Source: CAMAVH01 sp035714115 | Lineage (GTDB): Bacteria; Pseudomonadota; Alphaproteobacteria; SMXQ01 | Length of the DNA stretch: 33,697 bases | Assembly (NCBI GenBank): GCA_035714115.1 | Contig: DASTMO010000018.1 | Location: forward strand, 1 to 33,697 | Direction: 5' to 3' | Shown here: in pieces, positions 6,909 through 14,811 of the stretch | How the letters are laid out: each line of letters opens with the position of its first letter | Numbering within the stretch: position 1 is the first letter of the stretch | Notes under the pieces: model-generated | The model's database searches: none | What the model saw: only the letters and a program-made list of their open reading frames with translations | What the model was told of the DNA's origin: nothing | Made by a program: the position numbers and the translations under genes

Positions 6909-8303
6909 TTAATGCCCACCATCATCCATGCGCGGCGGATTGATACCGCTCTGGCCGAGCTGGGCAAAGAGATCGTCCTTCAGACGCTCCAGGCCCGCCT
7001 CGTCGAACGCCTCGCAGCGCGCGACCAGCACGTCCTGGGTGTTGGAGGCGCGCAGCAGCCACCAGCCGTCCTTGGTGTTGACGCGCACGCCGTCGCAATC
7101 GTTGAAGTTGGCGCCGGCCTTGACCAGACGCGCCTTCACTTCCTCGGCAACGGCGAACTTGCGCGTATCGTCGCACTGGAAGCGCACTTCCGGCGTGTTG
7201 ATCATCTGCGGCATCGAATCGCGCATGTCGGCCAGGCTTTCCTTGGCATTGCCGACGATGGACAGCAGGCGGACCGCCGCATAGGGCGCGTCGTCGTAGC
7301 CGTAGTACTTGTCGGCGAAGAAAATGTGTCCGCTCATCTCGCCGGCGAGCGGCGAGGACACTTCCGCCATCTTCGACTTGATCAACGAATGGCCGGTCTT
7401 CCACATCAGCGGCTTGCCGCCGAGTTTGGCCACTTCGTCGAATAGCACCTGGCTCGCCTTGACGTCGGCGATGATCGTCGCGCCCGGCTTGTTCTTCAGC
7501 ACGTCGCGCGACCAGATCGCCATGAGCTGATCGCCCCACAGGATGCGGCCCTGGCCGTCAACCACGCCGATGCGGTCGCCGTCGCCGTCGAAGGCGATGC
7601 CGAGGTCGCACTTCTCCTTCTTCACCAGCGCCTGCAGATCGACGAGGTTCTTCGCCACGGTCGGATCAGGATGGTGGTTGGGGAAATTGCCGTCGACGTT
7701 CTCGTAGAGCAGGAAATGCTTGCCCGGCAGACGCTTGGTCAGCTCGACCATGGCGGGACCGGCGGAGCCGTTGCCGGCATCCCACGCCACGCGCAATTCC
7801 TTGCCCGGCGCGAAATCCTTCATCAGGCGCGCAATGTAGTCGTCGAACACCGCTTCATCGCCAATCGATCCCTTGCCCGAGACATAGTCGCCGGACGCGG
7901 CGATCTTGCCGAGGTTCAGGATGTCGTCGCCGTAGAACGCCTTCTTGTTCAGCACCATCTTGAAGCCGTTGTAGTCGGACGGGTTGTGCGAACCCGTGAC
8001 CATCAGGCCGGCGTCGGAGCCGCGGCTGAAGGTAGCGTAATAGAGCATCGGCGTCGGGCCGAGGCCGACGCGCGTGACCTTCATGCCGCCGGCGGCGAGG
8101 CCTTCGCAGACCGCCTTCTCCATGTCGATGGAGCTGACGCGGCCGTCGCGCCCGACATGGACATGGCTGCCGCCCTTCTTCGCCACGACGGTGGCAAGCG
8201 CGCGGCCGATCGCATAGGCGTCAGCGGGGTGGAGCGTCTTGCCGACGATGCCGCGAATGTCGTATTCGCGCAGGATGGTCGGTTCGAAACGGTGGGCCGT
8301 CAT
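6909..8303 (-). CDS. pgmG: Phosphoglucomutase/phosphomannomutase (alpha-D-phosphohexomutase)
   Basis: Interconverts hexose 6- and 1-phosphates (mannose and glucose) for sugar-nucleotide synthesis. The 464-residue protein has the four family loops: the phosphoserine loop TGSHNP (S105), the metal loop DGDGD (239-243), the sugar loop GEMSGH (321-326) and the phosphate-binding RASNT (418-422). The TGSHNP form matches dual-specificity AlgC/PgmG enzymes rather than GlmM. The start at 8303 has AGGAGA upstream. The frame is open further upstream (to 8552), but that part overlaps ugd and looks non-native. It lies 38 bases after ugd in a galU-ugd-pgmG run. Confidence 0.93.
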   Translation of the reverse strand: MTAHRFEPTILREYDIRGIVGKTLHPADAYAIGRALATVVAKKGGSHVHVGRDGRVSSIDMEKAVCEGLAAGGMKVTRVGLGPTPMLYYATFSRGSDAGLMVTGSHNPSDYNGFKMVLNKKAFYGDDILNLGKIAASGDYVSGKGSIGDEAVFDDYIARLMKDFAPGKELRVAWDAGNGSAGPAMVELTKRLPGKHFLLYENVDGNFPNHHPDPTVAKNLVDLQALVKKEKCDLGIAFDGDGDRIGVVDGQGRILWGDQLMAIWSRDVLKNKPGATIIADVKASQVLFDEVAKLGGKPLMWKTGHSLIKSKMAEVSSPLAGEMSGHIFFADKYYGYDDAPYAAVRLLSIVGNAKESLADMRDSMPQMINTPEVRFQCDDTRKFAVAEEVKARLVKAGANFNDCDGVRVNTKDGWWLLRASNTQDVLVARCEAFDEAGLERLKDDLFAQLGQSGINPPRMDDGGH

Positions 8304-8341
8304 TCTTAGGTCTCCTCTTGCTTCCCCGGTTCGATAAGTCT

Positions 8342-9664
8342 TCAAACAGCCGTCGCGGGACGGCCGAGGCACGAATAGCGGAAGCCGGCGGCGTTCATTT
8401 CCGCCGGGCTGTAGATGTTGCGCAGATCGACGATGACGGGCTGGCGCAGCAACTTCTTCACCTGATCGAGATTGAGCGAACGGAATTCGTTCCATTCGGT
8501 CAGGATCACCAGCGCGTCGGCATCTTTCATCGTGTCGTAGGCGTTGGCGCACCAGGCGATGCCTTTGTCGGTGAGCAGCTTCTTCGCCTCGTTCATGCCT
8601 TCCGGATCGTAGACGCGCAAAGCCGCGCCATCGGCGATCAGGCCCGGCACGAGATCGAGGCTGGCGCTGTCGCGCATGTCGTCGGTGTTCGGCTTGAAGG
8701 TCAGGCCGAGCACGGCCACCGTCTTGCCCTTGAGCGATCCGCCCACCGCCTCTTTCACGCGGCCAGCCATCGCCTTCTTGCGTTCGTCGTTGACCGCCAC
8801 GACGGTCTCGACGATGCGCACCGGCGCGCCGGCATCCTGCGCCGTGCGCACCAGAGCGAGCGTGTCCTTCGGAAAGCAGGAGCCGCCGTAGCCGGGGCTC
8901 GGATGCAGGAACTTGCGGCCGATGCGGCCATCGAGGCCGATGCCGCGCGCCACGTCGCTGACGTCACCGCCGACTTTCTCGCAAAGGTCCGCCAGCTCGT
9001 TGATGAAGGTGATCTTCACCGCGAGGAAGCTGTTGGCGGCGTATTTGATCAGCTCCGCCGTCTCAAGCTTGGTGAAAAGGATCGGCGTCTCCAACAGATA
9101 CAGCGGGCGATAAAGACGCTTGAGAATCGCCTGGGCGCGCTCCGTTTCGGCACCGATCACCACACGGTCGGGCCGCATGAAGTCGTTGATCGCCGAACCT
9201 TCGCGCAGGAATTCGGGATTTGAGGCGACGTCGAAATCACCTTCGGGCCGCGCCTTGCGCATCACCTCTTCGACCTTGCGCCCGGTGCCAACCGGCACGG
9301 TCGACTTGGTGACGACCAGCGTGTAGCCGTCCATCGCCTTGGCGATCTCTTCGGCGGCGGCGAAAACGTAGGTGAGATCGGCATGGCCGTCGCCACGGCG
9401 GCTCGGCGTGCCGACCGCGATGAAGACGACATCCGCGCCCTTCACGGCAGCGTTCAAATCCGTCGTGAAGCTGAGACGGTTGTCCTCGACGTTGCTTTTG
9501 ACCAACGCATCGAGGCCCGGCTCGAAGATCGGGATCTCGCCGTTCTTCAGGCGCTCGATCTTGCCAGCGTCCTTGTCGACGCAGACCACTTCGAAGCCGA
9601 ACTCGGAGAAGCAGGCGCCGGACACAAGCCCGACGTAGCCGGTTCCGATCATCGCAACGCGCAT
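8342..9664 (-). CDS. ugd: UDP-glucose 6-dehydrogenase
   Basis: Oxidises UDP-glucose to UDP-glucuronate with two NAD+. The 440-residue protein starts with a Rossmann motif (GTGYVG at 7-12). The catalytic Cys263 lies in GYGGSCFPKDT, and the Lys of the NSFLAVKITFINE helix is present. A C-terminal UDP-binding domain follows. The length is typical. It lies 41 bases downstream of galU, whose product is its substrate, and 38 bases upstream of pgmG. UDP-glucuronate would feed capsule, exopolysaccharide or LPS assembly, but no glycosyltransferase is present in the window. Confidence 0.97.
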   Translation of the reverse strand: MRVAMIGTGYVGLVSGACFSEFGFEVVCVDKDAGKIERLKNGEIPIFEPGLDALVKSNVEDNRLSFTTDLNAAVKGADVVFIAVGTPSRRGDGHADLTYVFAAAEEIAKAMDGYTLVVTKSTVPVGTGRKVEEVMRKARPEGDFDVASNPEFLREGSAINDFMRPDRVVIGAETERAQAILKRLYRPLYLLETPILFTKLETAELIKYAANSFLAVKITFINELADLCEKVGGDVSDVARGIGLDGRIGRKFLHPSPGYGGSCFPKDTLALVRTAQDAGAPVRIVETVVAVNDERKKAMAGRVKEAVGGSLKGKTVAVLGLTFKPNTDDMRDSASLDLVPGLIADGAALRVYDPEGMNEAKKLLTDKGIAWCANAYDTMKDADALVILTEWNEFRSLNLDQVKKLLRQPVIVDLRNIYSPAEMNAAGFRYSCLGRPATAV

Positions 9665-9705
9665 CGCAATCTTCCTATGCCGTTATCCCCCGCCGGCGCG
9701 CCGTA

Positions 9706-10575
9706 TCAAAGACGCGAGCGGATGAAATCCTTGAGGGGGCCAGAGACCTCCGCGTCCGCGAATGCCTTGGCGATATTGCCGGTGAGCCAGCCGAGCTTGC
9801 TGCCGCAATCGAAGCGCTCGCCTTCGAAGCGCAGGCCGTGGAACGGCTTGCCGCCGATCATGCGCGCCATGGCGTCGGTGAGCTGAATCTCGCCGCCGGC
9901 GCCCTTTTCCTTACGGCCCAGATGCTCGAACACTTCGGGCAACAGCACGTAACGGCCGATGATCGACAACGTCGAGGGCGCGACTTCGGGCTTGGGCTTC
10001 TCGACGAGGCCTTTGACCGCGGCCATGGTGCCGTCGTCGTCGGCGACATCGAGAATGCCGTACTTGTTGGTCTGGTCGCGCGGCACGTCCATCACGCCGA
10101 CGACATTGCCGCCGGTCTTGGCGTGGGCGTCGACCAGCTGTTTGATGCAGGGCGTCTTGGAGACAACCATGTCGTCGGGCAGCAGCACGGCGAAGGGCTC
10201 GTCGCCGATGAATTCGCGCGCGCACCAGACGGCATGGCCAAGGCCGAGGGGCGCCTGCTGGCGCGTATAGGAGATCGAGCCGGCATCGGGCAGCAGATCG
10301 GCCAGCGCCTTGAGCTCCTTGGTCTTGCCGGCCGCTTCCAGCGTACGCTCCAGTTCAGGCGCGCGGTCGAAATGGTCTTCCATGGCGCCTTTGCCGCGCC
10401 CGGTGACGAAGATGAAATGTTCGATGCCGGCGGCCTTGGCCTCTTCCACGGCGTACTGGATGAGCGGACGGTCGAGCACCGGCAGCATTTCCTTGGGGAT
10501 CGCCTTGGTGGCCGGTAGGAAGCGCGTGCCGAGGCCCGCGACCGGGAAAACCGCCTTGCGTACTTTCTGTGCCAT
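9706..10575 (-). CDS. galU: UTP-glucose-1-phosphate uridylyltransferase
   Basis: Makes UDP-glucose from UTP and glucose 1-phosphate. Starting at the ATG at 10575, the 289-residue protein has the nucleotidyltransferase signature GLGTRFLPATK at 14-24. It also has IPKEMLPVLDRPLIQY, the DDMV metal site and the GLVEKPKP segment typical of GalU. An upstream in-frame TTG at 10587 would add four residues and is less likely. Neither start has a strong Shine-Dalgarno. It is the first gene of the galU-ugd-pgmG-cyclotransferase run. A 13-bp palindrome lies about 100 bases upstream (10675-10687). Confidence 0.96.
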   Translation of the reverse strand: MAQKVRKAVFPVAGLGTRFLPATKAIPKEMLPVLDRPLIQYAVEEAKAAGIEHFIFVTGRGKGAMEDHFDRAPELERTLEAAGKTKELKALADLLPDAGSISYTRQQAPLGLGHAVWCAREFIGDEPFAVLLPDDMVVSKTPCIKQLVDAHAKTGGNVVGVMDVPRDQTNKYGILDVADDDGTMAAVKGLVEKPKPEVAPSTLSIIGRYVLLPEVFEHLGRKEKGAGGEIQLTDAMARMIGGKPFHGLRFEGERFDCGSKLGWLTGNIAKAFADAEVSGPLKDFIRSRL

Positions 10576-10674
10576 CAGAACTGCCAAACTCGCGAAGTTT
10601 TTGGGAATGTCGTCTTAAGGACGCTTAGAGCCAGCGCAGATTAAGGCTGGCGAAGATGGCGGAAAAGCGGGCGT

Positions 10675-10687
10675 TTTGTGACACAAA
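10675..10687. promoter_or_regulatory. 13-bp palindrome in the galU upstream region
   Basis: TTTGTGACACAAA is a perfect inverted repeat with a 1-base centre. It lies between the galU start (10575) and the J-protein stop (10723), where the galU promoter must be. Its form is that of a dimeric regulator's operator. The regulator is unknown. Confidence 0.45.
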
Positions 10688-10722
10688 CCCGTTGATTCGG
10701 CAAGATTTCTAGCCCTACTCCG

Positions 10723-11175
10723 TTAACCGAGCAGCACGTCCCGAGCCTGGTTGATTTTCGCCGCCAGATAGTCCGATCCGCCGCGGTCCGGATGGACCTT
10801 GGCCATCAGCCGCCGGTGGGCCTCGCGGATCGCCGCCTCGTCCGCCCCCGGGCTCAGCCCCAGAATGGCGCAGGCGTCATCGCGCGACATGGCCGAAGAG
10901 CCGCTGTCCCCCGCCGGACGAGACCGCCCGGGCGATGAACGCCGGCCAAGCCCAGCCATTCCGCCCCGGATCAGGGCCGGGATCAAAAAAGGCAGCACAT
11001 AGGCCGCCAGCAGGAAGCGGCCGAACCAGACAATCGCGGCAAGAGCCGCCGCCACCAGGATGATCAACGCCCAGCGCACGGCTTTGACCAGCCGGGCCGG
11101 GTCGGCTGTCGCCATCCAGCGGCTCAGCAGCAGCACCGCGATCAGAACGATGAATCCGAGGATGAGATAGGTCAT
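10723..11175 (-). CDS. Membrane-anchored DnaJ-domain protein (Tim14/Pam18-like)
   Basis: A 150-residue J-domain co-chaperone expected to stimulate an Hsp70 (DnaK) at the inner membrane. The N-terminus has a hydrophobic segment (3-19), and a longer one or two span about 35-70. A Gly/Ser/Arg linker follows. The J-domain is at the C-terminus: helix II REAHRRLMAK, the essential HPD at 128-130, then GGSDYLAAKINQARDVLL. The C-terminal J-domain behind a membrane anchor and the KIN-x-A motif match mitochondrial Pam18/DNAJC19 and its alphaproteobacterial relatives rather than DnaJ or DjlA. The start at 11175 has GGAG upstream. The frame is open to 11304, but there is no reason to use it. Confidence 0.88.
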   Translation of the reverse strand: MTYLILGFIVLIAVLLLSRWMATADPARLVKAVRWALIILVAAALAAIVWFGRFLLAAYVLPFLIPALIRGGMAGLGRRSSPGRSRPAGDSGSSAMSRDDACAILGLSPGADEAAIREAHRRLMAKVHPDRGGSDYLAAKINQARDVLLG

Positions 11176-11260
11176 GGCGTCGCTCCGGCCGCTTATAAGG
11201 GCCAATTGAGGCCGAACTGTGAAGACTCTATCGCCATTTCGGCACGGGCAACGGCCTCGA

Positions 11261-11318
11261 CGGGTCGGCGGCAAGCTGCCAGACTGCCCGGCAGCGAGCT
11301 CCAAAGCGAGCCGACCCG
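11261..11318 (+). other. Two-tier inverted repeat in the leader of the solute-binding protein gene
   Basis: Outer arms CGGGTCGGC (11261-11269) and GCCGACCCG (11310-11318) enclose inner arms GCTGCC (11275-11280) and GGCAGC (11290-11295). The structure ends 36 bases before the ATG at 11355. No T-run follows. It may be a folded 5' leader or an operator. Confidence 0.4.
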
Positions 11319-11354
11319 CATCTGACAGGGATGCATCATAAGGGAGACTGACCG

Positions 11355-12377
11355 ATGAAGACCCGCAGCCTGGCCGTCGCCAGCCTGGCCCTCCTCGCCC
11401 TGCCCTTCGCCATTGCCGGCCAGGCCGCCGCGCAGGATGTCAATTTCGCCGGCAAGCAGATCCGCATGATCATCGGCTTCGGGCCGAGCGGCGGCTACGA
11501 CCAGCATGCCCGCCTGCTGATCCGGCACATGAACCGCCACATCCCCGGCAACCCGAGCTTCGTGCCGCAGAACATGCCGGGCGCCGGCAGCCTGACCGCT
11601 GCCAACACGATCTACGCCAACTCGCCGAAGGACGGCACCGTGATCGGCATCATCGCCCGCGACACGCCGACCCAGCCGCTGACCGGCGGCACCGGCGCGC
11701 AATTCGACGCCACCAAGTTCAGCTGGATCGGCAGCCCCGCCGCCGAAGTCAGCGTCTGCATGGCGACCGAAAAGGGCAAGGTGCACACGCTCGAAGACCT
11801 GCTCTCGGGCAGCAAGGGTGATCACATCATCGGCGGCACCGGCGCTGGCACCGGCACGGAAATCTACCCGAAGGCGCTCAACGGCCTGATCGGCGCGCAT
11901 TTCAAGGTGGTCGGCGGCTATCCGTCCTCGACCGACGTGCAGCTCGCCATGGAGCGCGGCGAGGTGTTCGGCATCTGCGAAAGCTGGTCGAGCATCTACC
12001 GCAAGGACGCCGAGGCGATCAAATCCGGCAAGTACAAGGTGCTGTTCCAGGCGTCAAACAAGAACCATCCCGACATCCCGGCGCCCTTCCTGCTCGACAA
12101 GGTGAGCGCCGATCACCGCAAGGAGCTGGAATTCCTCTCTGCTGGCCAGACCGTCGGCCGCCCCTTCATCGCCCCGCCGGATCTGCAGCCCGGCGTACTC
12201 GCGACCCTGCGCAAGGCGTTCGACGCGACGATGAAGGACAAGGAATATCTGGCCGACGCCGCCAAGCAGCAGATGGACATCGACCCGGTCAGCGGCGCCG
12301 AGCTCGAGCAGCTCATCAAGTCGGTCTATGCCACGCCGAAAGACATCATCAAGAAGGTGGACGACGCGATTAAATAA
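11355..12377 (+). CDS. Periplasmic solute-binding protein, tripartite tricarboxylate transporter (TctC/Bug) type
   Basis: A 340-residue secreted binding protein. A Sec signal peptide (MKTR, hydrophobic core, cleavage after AAAQ near residue 27) precedes the mature domain. The mature start QIRMIIGFGPSGGYDQHARL and the segment VPQNMPGAGSLTAANTIYANSPKDGTVIG are characteristic of TctC/Bug proteins, which bind carboxylates or related small acids. The start ATG has GGGAGA a few bases upstream. No TctA or TctB membrane partner is in the window, so it is an orphan receptor, common in lineages where this family has expanded. A hairpin-rich leader precedes it and a terminator-like hairpin follows it. 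The ligand is unknown. Confidence 0.88.
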   Translation: MKTRSLAVASLALLALPFAIAGQAAAQDVNFAGKQIRMIIGFGPSGGYDQHARLLIRHMNRHIPGNPSFVPQNMPGAGSLTAANTIYANSPKDGTVIGIIARDTPTQPLTGGTGAQFDATKFSWIGSPAAEVSVCMATEKGKVHTLEDLLSGSKGDHIIGGTGAGTGTEIYPKALNGLIGAHFKVVGGYPSSTDVQLAMERGEVFGICESWSSIYRKDAEAIKSGKYKVLFQASNKNHPDIPAPFLLDKVSADHRKELEFLSAGQTVGRPFIAPPDLQPGVLATLRKAFDATMKDKEYLADAAKQQMDIDPVSGAELEQLIKSVYATPKDIIKKVDDAIK

Positions 12378-12403
12378 GCGCCGTTCCGCATCGCGCGACA
12401 TGC

Positions 12404-12438
12404 CCCCGCCGTCCTCGAATTGGGCGGCGGGGTCTTTG
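12404..12438 (+). terminator. Terminator-like hairpin after the solute-binding protein gene
   Basis: CCCCGCCG (12404-12411) pairs with CGGCGGGG (12425-12432), with a 13-base loop, followed by TCTTTGCTTT. It begins 26 bases after the stop codon. The T-run is imperfect. Confidence 0.6.
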
Positions 12439-12505
12439 CTTTATGGGCCCAGCGGACCTTTCTTTATCGCCTATGCTGGACTAGGCTGCGCCCGCACCGC
12501 ACACA

Positions 12506-13804
12506 ATGATCGAACAAGCGGCTCCGGGGTTTTCGGCAAGCCGCGCGCAAGCATCCATGGCTGATCAGGTTCCGCTGTCCGACGAAGAGATCGAAGCGCA
12601 AAAGCGCGTGCCCGCGCGCGCGCTCTACGCGACCTATACGGTCGGCCTGACGACCAATTCGCTGGTCACGATGATGAAGGTGATCGTGCCCTTGTGGGCG
12701 GTCGCCATCGGCATGTCGCCGGGGCAGATCGGCCTCGCCATGGGCGCCGGCGGCCTCATGCCCTTCATCTTCTCGATCCACGGCGGCACGATGATGGACC
12801 GCCTCGGCACACGCCGCATCACCATCATCTTCGCCGCGCTCGGCGCGCTGACTTTGCCGCTCTATCCGCTGATGCCCTGGATCATCGCGCTGTTCCTGCT
12901 GCAATTGATCTCCGGTTACACCACCAATATGGGTTGGATGGGCGCGCAGGCGCTGATCGTGCAGTTCGGTCGCGGCAACACTGACATGATCGCGAAGTTC
13001 AGCTTTGCCACCCGCATCGGCACGATCGCCGGCCCGATCCTGATCGGCGCCATCTGGGACGTCGCCGGCCCGTGGGGCGCCTTCATGTTCTGCGGGCTGA
13101 TCGGCCTCTCCATCGTCGCCTGCACCTATATGGTGCCGGCCAAATTGACCGACGGCGATTTCGCCGAGAACCCGCCGCCCCTGCGCGCCGCCGACATGAT
13201 CCCGCGCCTGTCGGATTACATCCAAGCCTTCGCCATGTTGGCGATCCCCGCGGTCGCCTTCGTCGTCGCCGTCACCTACATCCGCATCGCCTCTTCGGCC
13301 ATGCAGGGCTCGTTCTATGTCGTCTATCTCGAAGGCATCGGCATGTCGGGCACGCTGATCGGCATCCTGCTCGCCATGTCGGAGGGCGGCGGCATGTTCG
13401 GCTCCTTCATCGCCAAGCCGATGGAGAGGCTGATGGCGCCGCACTGGGTGCTGCTCATCTTCATCGCCTTGTCGCTGTTCTTTATTTCCGTGACGCCCTA
13501 TCTCGGCGGCATTTTCGTTCTGCTACTGATCGCCTCGGGCATTCGCGGCAGCGCGCAAGGCCTGGCGCAGCCGGTGATGTTCGCCGTGCTGTCGCGCGCC
13601 GTGAGCCGCAAGGAACAGGGCATGAGCATCGGCCTGCGCACCACGTCGAACCGCCTGGCCACCATCATGGTCCCGACGATCATGGGCTATGTCGTCGAAT
13701 GGACCAGCATCGAGGACAGCTTCTGGATCGTCGGCGGCGCGCTGATCGCCTGCTGCGGCATCGTCGCGCTCATCATCCGCCGACTGCCCGGCTTCAAGAC
13801 ATGA
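12506..13804 (+). CDS. MFS transporter
   Basis: Inner-membrane carrier of the major facilitator superfamily, 432 residues with about 12 hydrophobic segments. The MFS motif A lies in the loop after the second helix (GGTMMDRLGTRR, with D98 and R99). The N-terminal 40 residues are hydrophilic. An internal ATG at 12557 (MADQ) is an equally possible start, and neither has a clear Shine-Dalgarno. The stop codon overlaps the start of the next gene, a CobC-like enzyme, as ATGA, so the two are translationally coupled. The substrate cannot be read from the sequence. The coupling makes a precursor or product of the cobalamin side-chain pathway one hypothesis. Confidence 0.9.
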   Translation: MIEQAAPGFSASRAQASMADQVPLSDEEIEAQKRVPARALYATYTVGLTTNSLVTMMKVIVPLWAVAIGMSPGQIGLAMGAGGLMPFIFSIHGGTMMDRLGTRRITIIFAALGALTLPLYPLMPWIIALFLLQLISGYTTNMGWMGAQALIVQFGRGNTDMIAKFSFATRIGTIAGPILIGAIWDVAGPWGAFMFCGLIGLSIVACTYMVPAKLTDGDFAENPPPLRAADMIPRLSDYIQAFAMLAIPAVAFVVAVTYIRIASSAMQGSFYVVYLEGIGMSGTLIGILLAMSEGGGMFGSFIAKPMERLMAPHWVLLIFIALSLFFISVTPYLGGIFVLLLIASGIRGSAQGLAQPVMFAVLSRAVSRKEQGMSIGLRTTSNRLATIMVPTIMGYVVEWTSIEDSFWIVGGALIACCGIVALIIRRLPGFKT

Positions 13805-14793
13805 ACGGCATGATCCACGGCGGCGACCTGACCGCCGCCGAAGCACGTTTCGGCACGCCGAAGGAGGGTTGGCTCGATCTGTCGACCGGCATCAATCCGA
13901 CTCCCTATCCTTTCCTGCCGCCGGACGCCGCCGTCTGGCAACGGCTGCCGCTGCAAGCTGAACTCGAGCGCCTGATCGACGCCGCCGTGACGCGCTACCG
14001 CGTGCCCGATCGCGCCTGCATCGCCGCCGCGCCAGGCAGCCAAGCCGTGCTGCAATGGCTGCCCCGCCTCGTCGCGCCAACGCGGGTCACGGTGCTCGGC
14101 CCGACCTATGGTGAATATGTCCCGGCCTTTCGCGACGCCGGTCACGACGTGACGGTGACACCCGCGCTCGACGGCACGCCCCAGGGCAGCATCATCGTCC
14201 TCGCCAATCCGAACAACCCGGATGGCTACCGCTATCCGCCCGACATCCTGCTCCAGATCGCCGAAGGCCTCGTGGCGCGCGACGGCTTCCTGCTGGTCGA
14301 CGAGGCCTTCGCCGATGTCGATCCGCAGCTCAGCCTCTCGCGGCATGTCGGCAGGCCTGGATTGATCGTGCTGCGCAGCCTGGGCAAATTCTACGGCCTT
14401 GCCGGGCTCCGCCTCGGCTTCGCCCTGGCGCCGGCGGATTTAGCCGCCAAGCTTACAAGCGCGATGGGGCCATGGGCGCTCAGCGGGCCCGCGCTCGCCA
14501 TCGGCGCTCAAGCCTTGGAAGACGGCGCCTGGGCGATTGAGACCCGCGAGCGCTTGAATCTCGCCGCCGCCAAGCTTTCCGGCCTGCTTTCCAGCAGCGG
14601 ATGCGACATGGTCGGCGGCACCGCATTGTTTCGCTTGGTGCGCCATGCGCGCGCCGGCGCGCTGCACGAGCATCTCGCCCGCCAGGGCATCCTGAGCCGC
14701 GTCTTTCAGGATGAGCCGACCTGGCTTCGCTTCGGCCTGCCGGCGGCGCGGGATTTCGCTCGGCTGGAAGCGGCTCTCGCCGCGTTCGCATAA
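13801..14793 (+). CDS. cobC: Threonine-phosphate decarboxylase-like PLP enzyme (CobC/CobD)
   Basis: Fold-type I PLP enzyme of the histidinol-phosphate aminotransferase/CobC group, 330 residues. The family decarboxylates L-threonine O-3-phosphate to (R)-1-amino-2-propanol O-2-phosphate, the linker of the cobalamin nucleotide loop. The N-terminus HGGDLTAAEARFG followed by DLSTGINP is the signature that separates CobC/CobD from HisC. NPNNPDG lies at 136-142, the aspartate that pairs with the PLP ring nitrogen in VDEAF (167-170), and the Schiff-base Lys196 in LRSLGKFYGLAG. The start ATG overlaps the MFS stop by 4 bases (ATGA). No other cob gene is in the window. A HisC-like aminotransferase role is the main alternative. 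Confidence 0.85.
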   Translation: MNGMIHGGDLTAAEARFGTPKEGWLDLSTGINPTPYPFLPPDAAVWQRLPLQAELERLIDAAVTRYRVPDRACIAAAPGSQAVLQWLPRLVAPTRVTVLGPTYGEYVPAFRDAGHDVTVTPALDGTPQGSIIVLANPNNPDGYRYPPDILLQIAEGLVARDGFLLVDEAFADVDPQLSLSRHVGRPGLIVLRSLGKFYGLAGLRLGFALAPADLAAKLTSAMGPWALSGPALAIGAQALEDGAWAIETRERLNLAAAKLSGLLSSSGCDMVGGTALFRLVRHARAGALHEHLARQGILSRVFQDEPTWLRFGLPAARDFARLEAALAAFA

Positions 14794-14811
14794 GACGGCT
14801 AGACTGGCGCC

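Noticed and set aside
11355..12377. A complete tripartite tricarboxylate transporter
   Set aside because: Only the binding protein is present. The following membrane gene is an MFS carrier, not TctA or TctB.
13072..13800. Upstream in-frame extension of the CobC-like gene within the MFS gene
   Set aside because: The CobC family signature begins at the ATG at 13801, and the upstream part is a His/Arg-rich shadow of the MFS gene.
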